Shown here: positions 18,428 to 29,043 of the stretch, piece after piece
Position numbering within the stretch: position 1 is the first letter of the stretch
Layout of the letters: each line of letters begins with the position of its first letter
Assembly (NCBI GenBank): GCA_037833965.1
Contig: AP031357.1
Location: 7,212,001 to 7,276,000, forward strand
Length of the DNA: 64,000 nucleotides
Origin: Marchantia polymorpha subsp. ruderalis
Lineage: Eukaryota; Streptophyta; Marchantiopsida; Marchantiales; Marchantiaceae
Direction: 5' to 3'
The notes under the pieces: generated by a model
The model's input: only the letters and a program-made list of their open reading frames with translations
What the model was told of the DNA's origin: nothing
Database searches by the model: none
Position numbers and translations under genes: made by a program

Positions 18428-19758
18428 ATGTCGAAGGTTCCCCAGCTGCGAGTGTCTCCCCTCAGGGTGCCGCAGATCGGTCTACGCGCATTTCAAGATG
18501 TGCTGCTGGGGCTGAAGCTCGATTTCCTCCTGTGGGGGTGGAACTAGACATGTCTGGAGATGATGCGCGAGTATCTGCAGGAGAGACACAAGCCCTCACG
18601 CGGATTCCGTCCACATCCAGAAAGATGGGACATTTGTAACTGGGCGCAGGTGTTGGGCAGGTGTGCCGGCGAGGAAGGGGATCTCCTCTTCGAGGCCGAT
18701 AGCGTGAAGGTGTCCCAGGAGGAAGAAATCTCCTACAATGAGCTCTTCAAAGTTGCCAGGCATCCCAAGAACGGTTTCCGGACACGGGATTACAAAGATC
18801 GATTGCGGAGAAATGTCGCGACTGCATTGCTGCAGATATTGCAGGCGACCAAGACCGCTTACATGCATGGTTGGCAGGTAGAATTTGTGAAGCTAGTGTT
18901 GTCAGGAGCTCCAATGCATTGGGCACGGCTCCTGTGGAAGGTGACGCGCCAACATGCGCAAGAAGAGAGAGGAGGAACCCTCAATCATCTTTCGCCTTAC
19001 GTGATTGTGTTTTATCGGGCGATGGGATGTTTGACAAATTCTAAGAAGACACGGTTTCCGCTGCTGACCCGGAGCTATCCAAGTAGATACTCACGGGAGG
19101 CCGAAGTAGACACGGATCCGGACGAGGAACCTGCCAGTCCGCCTCCGGCTCCGGCCCCAGCAAGAGCAGCAGAAGAACGTCGAAGTGAGCGCATTCCGCG
19201 AAAGCGGAAGTGGGATGAGAGACCTGAGGACAGGCAGCCGGAAGTGCCAGCTGCGCCGACTCGTGGTCGGCCCACCCACGAGCCTCATAGTCGACCAAAA
19301 CAGAGGGCACGCAAAATGCCAACTAGTACTTAGGAGACCGGGCGTACTCCGCTCCGGCGGAATCCCACGCAGGAGGAGATAATCGCGCAGATTCTAGGTA
19401 AGTCGACAAATACCTCTGCGCAGAAGGCACCAATGCCTTCGGAAGGAGATGGACGGACTGACAGTCGGCCGACTACGAGTCGGGCGACTGAAGGACGACA
19501 AGCGGAAGGAAGGCCAACTTAACGGCGCGTTGAACCGGACAACAGGCCGGAAGCAGAAGAGAGTTTGGCTGACGAGCCAACAACCCTCAGAAGGTCGTCT
19601 TCGGCGGAAGGCACTTATGGGAAAACGCCACCAGCAAGCAGGCCAAGTGGAGTGAAGACGCGCAGGGTGTATCCGACTCCCAGTCGGACAACTGCTGGTC
19701 GGCCGACTGCGAGTCGGTCAACAGAGAGTCGGCCGGATTCGCCGACTGCGAGACGGAC
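18428..19758 (+). pseudogene. LTR-ORF pseudogene of A-outer, segment 1
   Basis: Starts at the conserved ATG 18428 with the SKVPQ N-terminus. Nonsense codons include TAG 18545-18547 (Trp in A1), TAG 19331-19333 (Glu in A1) and a further stop near 19518. The N-terminal domain is otherwise well preserved. It is cut at 19758 by a solo LTR and continues at 24637 and 28044. Confidence 0.88.
19754..19758. repeat. TSD of reverse solo A LTR, left copy (cggac)
   Basis: Repeated at 24632-24636 directly after the solo LTR. Confidence 0.95.
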
Positions 19759-20675
19759 TGTAATAACCCACCAAAGGCTAAAACTGCAGTATGGTGGTAA
19801 AAAGATCGAACCCACAGGGACAGAGGCAACACACAGAGTAAAAGTGTCACGTTTAACAGACTTTTGTAGAGTTTGAATTCTAGGCGACTGTCACTCCCAG
19901 AAATACTGCAGTGCTCGACTCGGAGGCTCGACTCGGAGGAGGATCTCAACTCGGAGGATGCTCGGAGGATGCACGGTACAGCGTGGTCACTCAACACACA
20001 CACACACACACCTGAAACTGGCAAAAAGCACAACTCGGAGGTCGGTCAGGACCTCCGCTTCGGATTTCAGGAGGAAAGTGTCTCACAAGTTCACTCAGAG
20101 GTTCTGCAGGTAGTGCCTTCCACTCCGGCTTTTACTGCCCTTCCGCCAGGAACTAGCGGGGGTACCCGGACTAGACTTCCCACTTCGGAACGAAGCCTCT
20201 ACATACGCCGTGGACGTCACCCTCGACTATCACACCAAACGCAGGGAGTGCAGACCCGACTGAGAACTTACTGAAAACACGATCCAGTAACACACACACA
20301 ACCTGAATTACAAACCAAGGTTTACACGAAGTAATAAAACTTCACATTGGCATTCAGGGGAAACTTCCCGTAGGAGTACAATCAGGATACGTCACTCGAA
20401 GGAGTAAGGGGGAACTGTTCAAGTATCTAACTCGCAGCCGGCTCTGAGCATCAGAAATCACCCGCAGGTGCAGATCCGCACTACTCAAGTCTCTAACCGG
20501 GTGCTAGCTCTAAACATTCGGCCGAAGGCCTTCAACTACAACATACGGTAACTTCGCTATGCTGCAGCTTCTCTACGTGGTGCCAGGACCAAAATGCACA
20601 AACACGCCAAGAAAGTGAGTTCCTGATCTGCACTTCCGAAACTGGAAGAGTCCCAAGGCAAAACGCCTTGATCTA

Positions 20676-20682
20676 CTTTATA
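20676..20682 (-). promoter_or_regulatory. TATA box of reverse solo A LTR
   Basis: TATAAAG on the minus strand, just downstream of the LTR-ORF stop at 20716, with the CAAGGC/GCCTTG dyad beside it (20654-20670). Transcription would run leftward and produce RNA antisense to the A-outer LTR and pol. Confidence 0.7.
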
Positions 20683-20715
20683 CCCTCAAAAGATCCTAAC
20701 TAGCACTACGCTATC

Positions 20716-23271
20716 CTATCTACTACTCGCAGCATCTGCGCGAAACCAAACTACTCTACTGCACTCGGCAGATCCGGTGCTGCGCCTCCTGCGCGCCGGA
20801 CTGCTCCGCTTACTGTCTCTACCTTGCCAGTCTTCCGACCGGCTGCGTAACCCCAGGCGTCGGAGCGCTGTGGTGACTTCCGACTGCAAGTGCGCCATAG
20901 TGTCGCGCGCACCCGACAAGAAGGTTTCTAATTTTCTCGCCACTCGCCGCCGACTCCGACTGTCACCCTCCGTCAATGCCGCCGCCCGAAGCTCGAACTC
21001 CCTGAGTGTGATCCTCTCTTGAGCTGCCACCTCCCAATGGGCGTATCCTTTTAGACAACGAGTCACCTGTGTCGCCAACTCTCCTCGCGCCCTGCAGCTG
21101 CTCTCCACCTCTGCTAGCTGCATTTCTAATTCCGCACGTTGTGCCCTCAAATCCGAGCACTCGGATTGCAAGTTGCGCAACAACTCCTCATCCTCTTTGC
21201 GGGCTCTTTGACTTTCTTCTAAGGCGCGCGTCTGGCGCGCAAGCTCGGCTGCTAGGACTTGGTTCTGTCTCCGCTCCTCCTGCAATTCCGACTCGATCTT
21301 TGCCCGTATTAGCTCGGCATCCGCCTGACTTTTCGTCGCCGCATCCTCCCTCTGCTGCTGCAAGGCTTGGTATAGCTTCTGTGTGACCGCCAGGTGTTGT
21401 CGGAGGGCGGTGTTCCTATCCACATATACTTGGCACCTAGAGGCCCACCTTGCCACCTTGCTCCTCGTCCTTCGCCTGATAGTCTCCACGTAAGACTGCG
21501 GTTTTCCAGTACCCGCGTACTTGGATGTCTTGCGATCCAGATATCGCAGGAGTGGAACTATCTGTTCGCACAACACCCCTGTTGGCGTTTTCTGCACCGA
21601 ATCCGCTTCCTGCTCTTCCGAGCTCGTCTCATCCTCAGTCTCGAGGATTTCAGTCGCCACCGAATCCCTTGGCGACTCCCTGGAACTGTGGCGCGCAGCA
21701 GCTTCCGCTGCGACTGCTGCTCCACTGCCTGCTAAAATATCCAGGGCAGTGGGAGATCCCACTGCTTGAACCCCTGTTCCGGCTCGATCTTCGGTTTCTA
21801 AAGGGGTCGACGCCGCAGTGACTTTTGTCACTCTTGCACCTCCCGCTTCTGCTGCCTGTTCTTCCGGCGCAATCTGCGCGGAAGGTGTCCTCGCTGAAGG
21901 TGCGTCCGCCGAAGGCGTCCGCACACTGGTCGTTGGCCCCATCCGTCTCGCAGTCGGCGAATCCGGCCGACTCTCTGTTGTCCGACTCGTAGTCGGCCGA
22001 CCAGCAGTTGTCCGACTGGGAGTCGGATACACCCTGCGCGTCTTGACTCCACTTGGCCTGCTTGCTGGTGGCGTTTTCCCAGAAGTGCCTTCCGCCGAAG
22101 ACGACCCTCTGAGGATTGTTGGCTCGTCAGCCAAACTCTCTTCTGCTTCCGGCCTGCTGTCCGGTTCAACGCGCCGTTCAGTTGGCCTTCCTTCCGCTTG
22201 TCGGCCTTCAGTCATCCGACTCGCAGTCGGCAGACTGTCAGTCCGTCCATCTCCTCCCGAAGGCCGTGGTGCCTTCTGTGCAGAGGTATCTGCCGTCTTC
22301 CCTAGAATCTGAGCGATTATCTCCTCCTGTGTGAGATTCCGCCGGGTCGGAGTTCGCCCGGTCTCCTCAGTACCAGTTGGCATTTTGCGTGCCCTTTGTT
22401 TTGGTCGACTGTGAGGCTCGGGGGTGGGCCGACCACGAGTCGGCGCAGCTGGCACTTCCGGCTGCCTGTCCTCAGGTCTCTCATCCCACTTCCGCTTTCG
22501 CGGAATGCGCTCACTTCGACGTTCTTCTGCTGCTCTTGCTGGAGCCGGAGCCGGAGGCGTACTGGCAGGTTCCTCGTCCGGATCCGTGTCTACTTCGGCC
22601 TCCCTCGAATATCTACCTGGATAGTTCCGGGTCAGCTGCGGAAACCGTGTTTTCTCAGCATTTGTCAAACATCCCATCGCCCGATAAAACACGATTAAGT
22701 AAGGCGATAGATGATTGAGGGTTCCTCCCTTCTCTTCTTGCGCATGTTGGCGCGTCACCTTCCACAGGAGCCGTGCCCAATGCACTGGAGCTCCTGACAA
22801 CACTAGCTCCACAAACTCTACCTGCCAACCATGCATGTAAGCGGTCTTGGTCGGCTGCAATATCTGCAGCAATGCAGTCGCGACATTTCTCCGCAATCGA
22901 TCTTTGTAATCCCGTGTCCGGAAACCGTTCTTGGGATGCCTGGCAACTTTGAAGAGCTCATTGTAAGAGACTTCTTCCTCCTGGGACACCTTCACGCTAT
23001 CGGCCTCGAAGAGGAGATCCCCTTCCTCGCCGGCACACCTGCCCAACACCTGCGCCCAGTTGCAAATGTCCCATCTCTCTGGGTGTGGGCGGAATCCGCG
23101 AGAGGGCTTGTGTCTCTCCTGCAGATACTCGCGCACCATCTCCGGACACGTCCAGTTCCACCCCCATAGGAGAAAATCGAGCTTCAGCCTCAGCAGCACA
23201 TCTTGAAATGCGCGTAGACCGATCTGCGGCACCCTGAGTGGAGACACTCGCAGCTGGGGAACCTTCGACAT
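20716..23271 (-). CDS. LTR-encoded coiled-coil protein, intact copy in a solo LTR
   Basis: 851 aa from the conserved ATG (CAT at 23269-23271 on the plus strand) to the stop at 20716. It is fully open, with the same N-terminal domain, low-complexity middle and coiled coil as the A1 copy. It differs by scattered substitutions and a few small in-frame indels, for example three extra residues in the AVAAEAAARH region. The frame is also open upstream of the ATG for about 95 codons, but that part has no conserved start. That a solo-LTR copy keeps this frame open fits recent origin, recent selection, or both. Function unknown. Confidence 0.8.
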   Translation of the reverse strand: MSKVPQLRVSPLRVPQIGLRAFQDVLLRLKLDFLLWGWNWTCPEMVREYLQERHKPSRGFRPHPERWDICNWAQVLGRCAGEEGDLLFEADSVKVSQEEEVSYNELFKVARHPKNGFRTRDYKDRLRRNVATALLQILQPTKTAYMHGWQVEFVELVLSGAPVHWARLLWKVTRQHAQEEKGGTLNHLSPYLIVFYRAMGCLTNAEKTRFPQLTRNYPGRYSREAEVDTDPDEEPASTPPAPAPARAAEERRSERIPRKRKWDERPEDRQPEVPAAPTRGRPTPEPHSRPKQRARKMPTGTEETGRTPTRRNLTQEEIIAQILGKTADTSAQKAPRPSGGDGRTDSLPTASRMTEGRQAEGRPTERRVEPDSRPEAEESLADEPTILRGSSSAEGTSGKTPPASRPSGVKTRRVYPTPSRTTAGRPTTSRTTESRPDSPTARRMGPTTSVRTPSADAPSARTPSAQIAPEEQAAEAGGARVTKVTAASTPLETEDRAGTGVQAVGSPTALDILAGSGAAVAAEAAARHSSRESPRDSVATEILETEDETSSEEQEADSVQKTPTGVLCEQIVPLLRYLDRKTSKYAGTGKPQSYVETIRRRTRSKVARWASRCQVYVDRNTALRQHLAVTQKLYQALQQQREDAATKSQADAELIRAKIESELQEERRQNQVLAAELARQTRALEESQRARKEDEELLRNLQSECSDLRAQRAELEMQLAEVESSCRARGELATQVTRCLKGYAHWEVAAQERITLREFELRAAALTEGDSRSRRRVARKLETFLSGARDTMAHLQSEVTTALRRLGLRSRSEDWQGRDSKRSSPARRRRSTGSAECSRVVWFRADAASSR

Positions 23272-24631
23272 TGCGTTGCCTGCACACACAAACGTTCTCC
23301 CTTTCGCTCGCTCTCTCACAATCGCCACTGCGCGTTGGCTGCTCAAGCACTGACTGCTCACTCTCTCTGCGCTCAAGCTCAAGATCGCTACTCGCAATTC
23401 TCTCCAAGGTCCGCCAAGATCCTTGCGCAACTCGTCTCCGCACTCTCTACTCTCACTGCAGGTCGCTCCGCCCTTGCGCGTAATCTTGGAAACTGGAAAT
23501 CGCAAAGTCAAGAATGAGAGAATGAGACTGGAGCGCAGTCTTTTCTTCTCCGATTTCAAGAACGTCCAACGTTCTTACTGGTTACAACGTACGCAGCCGG
23601 CTATACGGCTTAACGGTTCGCCCTTTGCATGCGCGAATTCACGTCTCCGCACTGCGCGTATTCGCATGCGTAAACGTTGAATTCTCCCGCCGCCGCCTCC
23701 TTCCGGACTCGAGTCCGCTGCAGGGTATACGTCGGCCCTATTGTCTTTTCCTAACCCGTCCCTCACCGGAGGCGTGTCGCCGCTGGTGCGTTCATTATCC
23801 GTCGGCGCCTTGCTGGAGGCGCACATCTAGTCGGAGCGAATTACGCCGGCGCGCAGTCGTACCGCTTATTTTGTCCTTTATGCCTCGTCCGTTGCTGCCG
23901 GCGCATATCCGCCAGCGCAACTCATGCCAGCGCATCCGGCCGTCAGCGCCACGTCGGAGGCGTACATCCGACCGGCGCTTTCCTTCCATGAACAGCCGCC
24001 AAAGGCGCTTCCGACTCTAAGTTGGTTTCCTCCTATGAGCGCGTGATTCCGCCGAAGGCGCATCGCCGAGGGCGTACGGGAATCCTTTCCGGCTGTGAAC
24101 CCTAGCGCGAACGGCGCATATCCGGCTACGAGTTTTCCGACGCTCATAACTTCTCCGTCCCTGATCCATCTCCGACGCTCTTGGGCTCGTTAGAACGAGC
24201 GTCCCGAGCTCTTTCTAATGCGACTTCAACCAACTGGATCTACCGTGTATCCCGGTTGTTATGAAGGTTTTCCCTTTCCGCGCTAGCGGCGATTCGCCGA
24301 AGGCGCACTCATGGTCGGACGCCTTTAGAGGTCCGGGCCCTTCTCCTGACGTCTTTAGCAAAACCTCCTCCTGAGGTGTCTGCGCCGGAAGCGTAGCTTC
24401 CTTATACGCTGGAGGCGCGTGAGTAGAGACACCTCAGAAAAGGAGCTTTTGCCGAAGGCGCCGAAGACATTGGCGTTGGTACATCCGACTACGTGATTCT
24501 TTGTGTCCTCGTGACGATCTCATCAATCCACTCTATTTAACGTACCCTTTTCTAACTACAAACACTGCTTCGGTACTAGTTTTCTAAAATTGTTTAAATT
24601 CTGCAAAAAAAACAAAAAGTGTGTTACCACA

Positions 24632-24636
24632 CGGAC
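24632..24636. repeat. TSD of reverse solo A LTR, right copy (cggac)
   Basis: Matches 19754-19758. Confidence 0.95.
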
Positions 24637-25819
24637 AGGGCCGGCGACCAGTGTGCGGACGCCTTTGGCGGACGCACCTTCAGCGAAGACACCTTCCGCG
24701 CAGATTGCGCCGGAAGGGCAGGCAGCAGAAGCGGGCGGTGCAAAGGTGACAAGAGTCACTGCGGCGTCGACCCCTTCGGAGACCGAAGATCGAGCCGGAA
24801 CAGGGGCTCAAGCAGTGGGATCCTCCACTACCCTGGATATTTTAGCAGGCAGTGGAGCAGCAGTCGCAGCGGAAGCTACTGCGCGCCACTGTTCCAGGGA
24901 GTCGCCAAGGGATTCGGTGGCGACTGAAATCCTCGAGACTGAGGATGAGACGAGCTCGGAAGAGCAGGAAGCGGATTCTGTGCAGAAAACGCCAACAGGG
25001 GTGTTGTGCGAGCAGATAGTCCCACTCCTGCGATATCTGGATCGCAAGACATCCAAGTACTCGGGTACTGGAAAACCGCAGTCTTATGTGGAGACTGTCA
25101 AGCGCAGGACGAGGAGCAAGGTGGCCACTTGGGCCTCTAGGTGCCACGTATATCAGGAGAGGAATACCGCCCTCCGACAACACCTGGCGGTCACACAGAA
25201 GCTATACCAAGCCTTGCAGCAGCAGAGGGAGGTTGCGGCGACGAAAAGCCAGGCGGATGCCGAGCTAATGCGGGCAAAGATCGAGTCGGAATTGCAGGAA
25301 GAGCGGAGACAAAACCGCATCCTAGCAGCCGAGCTTGCGCGCCAGACGCGCGCCTTAGAAGAAATTCAAAGAGGCCGCAAGGAGGATGAGGAGTTGTTGC
25401 GCAACTTGCAATCCGAGTGCTCGGATTTGAGGGCGCAGCGTGCGGAAGCAGAAATGCAGCTGGCAGAGGTGGAAGGCAGCTGCCGGGCGCGAGAAGAGTT
25501 GGCGACGCGGGTGACTCACTGTCTAAAAGGATACGTCCATTGGGAGGTGGCAGCTCAAGAGAGGATCACACTCAGGGAGTTCGAGCTTCGGGCGGCGGCA
25601 TTGACGGAGGGTGACAGTCGGAGTCGGCGGCAAGTAGCGAGGAAATTAGAAACCTTCTTGTCGGGTGCGCGCGACACTATGGCGCACTTAGAGTCGGAAG
25701 TCACTGCAGCCCTCCGACGCCTGGGGTTGCGCAGCCGGTCGGAAGACTGGCAAGGAAGAGACAGCGAGCGGAGCAGTCCGGCGCGCAGGAGGCGCAGCAC
25801 CAGATCCGCCGAGTGCAGT
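24637..25819 (+). pseudogene. LTR-ORF pseudogene of A-outer, segment 2 (coiled coil)
   Basis: Continues the ORF broken at 19758. Encodes the end of the low-complexity region and nearly the whole coiled coil, open throughout this segment. Ends at the TSD gcagt (25815-25819) of the next insertion. It is also segment 2 of the A-outer 3' LTR. Confidence 0.9.
25815..25819. repeat. TSD of reverse B-short solo LTR, left copy (gcagt)
   Basis: Repeated at 28039-28043. Confidence 0.93.
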
Positions 25820-26775
25820 TGTAATAACCCACTAAAGGCTAAAACTGCAATATAGTGGTAGAAAGGTCGAACCCACAGGGACAGAGGAACACACAGGGTA
25901 CAAAGTGTCACGTTTAACAGACTATTGATGAGTTTGAATTCTCAGGCGACTGTCACTCCCAGAAATACTGCAAGTGTCCACTCGGAGCGCACTCGGAGGT
26001 CGCATAGTGCAGCGTACACACACACACACACACCCACACACACACACACCTGAAACTACAGAAACACAACCCAGAGATCCGTTAGGACCTCTACTCAAGA
26101 TTTCAGGGGGAAGTCTCTCAAGAGTACACTCAGCGAAGCTGCGGGTAGTGACTTCCAACTCCGGCTTTTACAACGCTTCCACTAGCTTGCTGCTAGCGTA
26201 GGAAACCCGGTTTGGACTGCCTACTTCAGATCGAAGTCACTCATACGCGGTGAACAACACTCTCAACTCACAAAACGCGCAGAGAACACAGGTCCGCACT
26301 GAAGGACTCACTATGAAACATTCCAGTAACACAACAACAGTCTATTGAAGAGTTTGAATTCTCAGGCACTTGTCATTCCCAGAAATACTACAGGGGTTAC
26401 CCTCAAAGCACCTGCTGCAGCGTAACCTGAATTTTACAACCAAGGCTTACACGAAGTAGCAAAACTTCACTTTGGCATTCAGGGGAAAAATCCCAAGGGA
26501 GTACAATCAGAAAGGAACACTCGAAGGTGTAGGGGCGAAAGTGTTCAAGTATCTAACTAGTCACTGGCTCTGAGCATCGGCAGTCACCCGCAGGTGCAGA
26601 TCCGAACTACTCAAGTCTCTAACCAATAGACTAGCTCTGAACATTCGGCCGAAGGCCTTCAGCTACAAAATGCGGAACGCTAAGTTGTAACTCCTCGTGC
26701 GTGGTGACAGAACTCAAGGACACAAACACGCAAAGGAAATGGGTTCCTGACCTGCACTTCTGATGGGAAAGAACC

Positions 26776-26804
26776 CCAGGCAAAACGCCTGGAACTATTT
26801 TATA
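26776..26804 (-). promoter_or_regulatory. TATA box and dyad of B-short LTR
   Basis: Minus-strand TATAAAAT at 26797-26804, followed in its direction by CCAGGC-gtttt-GCCTGG (26776-26792), the same core-promoter arrangement as in the long LTRs. The promoter has been kept although the ORF is absent. Confidence 0.65.
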
Positions 26805-26916
26805 CCTTCTAAGTCCTACCTAACACTACACTGCAATGCCATGGTGCGAGCCGCAACAGATCCTACACCTGAGGAGTCGGCGGCTGCTGCCTTCCCCTCT
26901 AACTTACAACCTAAAT

Positions 26917-26934
26917 CTAACCCTAACCCTAAAT
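26917..26934. repeat. Short telomere-like stretch in B-short U3
   Basis: Two to three CCCTAA-type units (CTAACCCTAACCCTAAAT). Only the last unit fits the full plant CCCTAAA repeat. Too short to be an interstitial telomere; probably chance or a regulatory telo-box. Confidence 0.45.
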
Positions 26935-27412
26935 CTGAATCCTAAGCCTACTGTACAGAGCCGCCAGCGCCTCTCTATCCAAGATCTGAGGCTGAAAATT
27001 TGCAGGCATGCGTGGCCAGCCGAGATCAACGGCCCCACAAAATTTCAGATCCATCCGACCGTCCATCGCAAAGATATGAGCCCCGCAAGATCTCTGAACC
27101 TAGGCCAAAATTCCTTCTCCAAAATCCGAGGATTGTGGGTCCCACGCGTCCTACACGCAAGCCGCCTACTCGCAGGCCGCCTTGGGCCGAAGGCCCCTCT
27201 AACTGTTAACGCCGAAGGCCTCACGCCTAACCATGACAGCCGCTTTCGACGCTCATAACTCATTGAAGCCTTATCCATTTCAAGAGATCTTGGTCTCGTT
27301 GGAACCAGCTCGTCGAGTTCTTTCCAACGAGACCCGAATTAAGTCAAACCGCTAAGAATTGAGAAAGTTGTGACGGTTTTACTCTTCCGCCGAAGGCGTT
27401 CGCCTATCCACA

Positions 27413-27517
27413 GGCCGTCCGCGGCGCTGAGCTGTCCGTCCGCGGCGATGACCTGGCCGTCCGCGGCGCTGAGCTGTCCGTCCGCGGCGATGACCTGTCC
27501 GTCCGCTGCGCTGCGCT
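27413..27517. repeat. 21-bp minisatellite, five units
   Basis: Units start ggccgtccgcggcgctgagct (27413), alternate with a gtccgtccgcggcgatgacct variant (27434, 27476), and a more diverged fifth unit ends at 27517. The A-B-A-B order suggests duplication of a 42-bp dimer. Being a multiple of three, the minus strand could read it as a 7-residue repeat, but no real gene is supported. Confidence 0.85.
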
Positions 27518-28038
27518 GGCGCAGCAGGCGCCGTACAATTTCTACCTCACAAGGCGCATTTCTAGGGCCCAAGGCGGATTTCCCGCCGACGCCGAAGCGC
27601 CTGTGCACAGGCGAACGCCTGTGCGCAGGCGAACTTCCTTCGTCCGCGCATAGGACAAAACTTTCTTCGCCTGTGCGCAGGCGGAAAGCTGAGTATCTTG
27701 CGACCTTCACAACTCCCGGAATTCTCCTCCGTTTGTGGCGTTCTTGGGCTCGTTAGAATCAGCGCGTCGAGTTCTTTCCAACGAGACCCTAAGCAACTCA
27801 AAGCGTTACGAATTGAGAAAGTTATGAGTGATCTACCGCCGAAGGTGCTCGAAGCGGATCCTGCAGCATGAACCGCCCGTTCCGTCCCAAGCGTCCCACT
27901 GTGGCCTAAGCCCAAAACCCCTTGACTGTCCTCGATCCTCTGGTTTCGCGTACCGATTACTATTTACAGCTACTGCCGCGGTACTTACTATTCAAAAATG
28001 TTTTAGTTCCGACAAAAAACAAAAAGTGGGTTACCACA

Positions 28039-28043
28039 GCAGT
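28039..28043. repeat. TSD of reverse B-short solo LTR, right copy (gcagt)
   Basis: Matches 25815-25819. Confidence 0.93.
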
Positions 28044-29043
28044 AGTATAGTTTGGTTTCGCGCAGATGTTGCGAGTAGTAGATAGGATAGCGTAGTGCTA
28101 GTTAGGACCTTTGAGGGTATAAAGTAGATCAAGGCGTTTTGCCTTGGGACTCTTCCAGTTTCGGAAGTGCAGATCAGGAACTCACTTTCTTGGCGTGTTT
28201 GTGCATTTTGGTCCTGGCACCACGTAGAGAAGCTGCAGCATAGCGAAGTTACCGTATGTTGTAGTTGAAGGCCTTTGGCTGAATGTTCAGAGCTAGCACC
28301 CGGTTAGAGACTTGAGTAGTGCGGATCTGCACCTGCGGGTGATTTCTGATGCTAAGAGCCGGCTGCGAGTTAGAGACTTGAACAGTTCCCCCTTACTCCT
28401 GCGAGTGACCTATCCTGATTGTACTCATACGGGAAGTTTCCCCTGAATGCCAATGTGAAGTTTTATTACTTCGTGTAAGCCTTGGTTTGCAATTCAGGTT
28501 GTGTGTGTGTTACTGGATCGTGTCTCAGTTAAGTTCTCAGTCAGGCCTGCACTCCCTGCGTTTGGTGTGAGAGTCGAGGGTGACGTCCACGGCGTATGAA
28601 GAGGCTTCATTCCGAAGTGGGAAGTCTAGTCCGGGTACCCTACGCTAGTTCCTGGCAGAAGGGCAGTAAAAGCCGGAGTGGGAGTCACTACCTGCAGAAC
28701 CTCTGAGTGAACTTTTGAGACACTTTCCTCCTGAAATCCGAAGCGGAGGTCCTGACCGACCTCCGAGTTGTGCTTTTGCCAATTTCAGGTGTGTGTGTGT
28801 GTGTGTGTTGAGTGACCACGCTGTACCGTGCATCCTCCGAGCATCCTCCGAGTTGAGATCCTCCTCCGAGTCGAGCCTCCGAGTCGAGCACTGCAGTATT
28901 TCTGGGAGTGACAGTCGCCTAGAATTCAAACTCTACAAAAGTCTGTTAAACGTGACACTTTTACTCTGTGTGTTGCCTCTGTCCCTGTGGGTTCGATCTT
29001 TTTACCACCATACTGCAGTTTTAGCCTTTGGTGGGTTATTACA
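28044..29043 (+). repeat. A-outer 3' LTR, last segment (ORF tail, promoter, R-U5)
   Basis: Holds the last codons of the LTR ORF (to TAG 28083-28085), TATAAAG at 28118, the CAAGGC/GCCTTG dyad, the GT tract and the terminal GGGTTATTACA ending at 29043. There is no gene in the rest. Confidence 0.93.
28118..28124 (+). promoter_or_regulatory. TATA box of A-outer 3' LTR
   Basis: TATAAAG 33 bp after the ORF stop, as in A1. Readout would enter the B-type LTR sequence at 29044. Confidence 0.7.

Larger units (their letters stand above)
17067..19758 (+). repeat. A-outer 3' LTR, first segment
   Basis: Starts TGTGGTAACAC directly after the polypurine tract at 17054-17066. Ends at the TSD cggac (19754-19758) of the reverse solo LTR. 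Holds the inverted repeat near 17262, the ACGT palindrome near 18123 and the start of the LTR ORF. No other gene seen in 17067-18427. Confidence 0.93.
19759..24631 (-). mobile_element. Solo LTR of family A, reverse orientation (4873 bp)
   Basis: On the plus strand it begins TGTAATAACCC and ends GTTACCACA, the reverse complement of an A LTR. A perfect 5-bp TSD (cggac) flanks it and there is no interior, so it is a solo LTR left by LTR-LTR recombination. It lies in the LTR ORF of A-outer. It carries its own full-length LTR ORF (complement 20716-23271), TATA box and dyad, so it could still act as a promoter. Confidence 0.95.
25820..28038 (-). mobile_element. B-short: ORF-less B-like solo LTR, reverse orientation (2219 bp)
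   Basis: The left 1 kb matches the 3' part (R-U5) of B LTRs, including both copies of the internal U5 repeat, the GT tract and the TATA region. Past the TATA box the LTR ORF is missing. The sequence goes directly into a different U3 with a telomere-like stretch, a 21-bp tandem repeat and CCTGTGCACAGG palindromes. Ends are TGTAATAAC...GGTTACCACA with TSD gcagt. I find no protein-coding gene in it. Confidence 0.9.
15614..29043 (+). mobile_element. A-outer: 3' portion of an older family A element, itself hosting three insertions
   Basis: Continues the pol begun at 1-93. Contains the integrase remnant, polypurine tract (17054-17066) and the 3' LTR starting at 17067. The LTR is split by a reverse solo A LTR (19759-24631) and a reverse B-like solo LTR (25820-28038). 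Without the inserts it measures about 4875 bp. It ends ATTACA at 29043, inside a B-type LTR ORF. The likely TSD is 29044-29048 (cgcgg), with the left copy outside the window. Confidence 0.9.

Noticed and set aside
26917-26934. Interstitial telomere
   Set aside because: Only two to three degenerate units.
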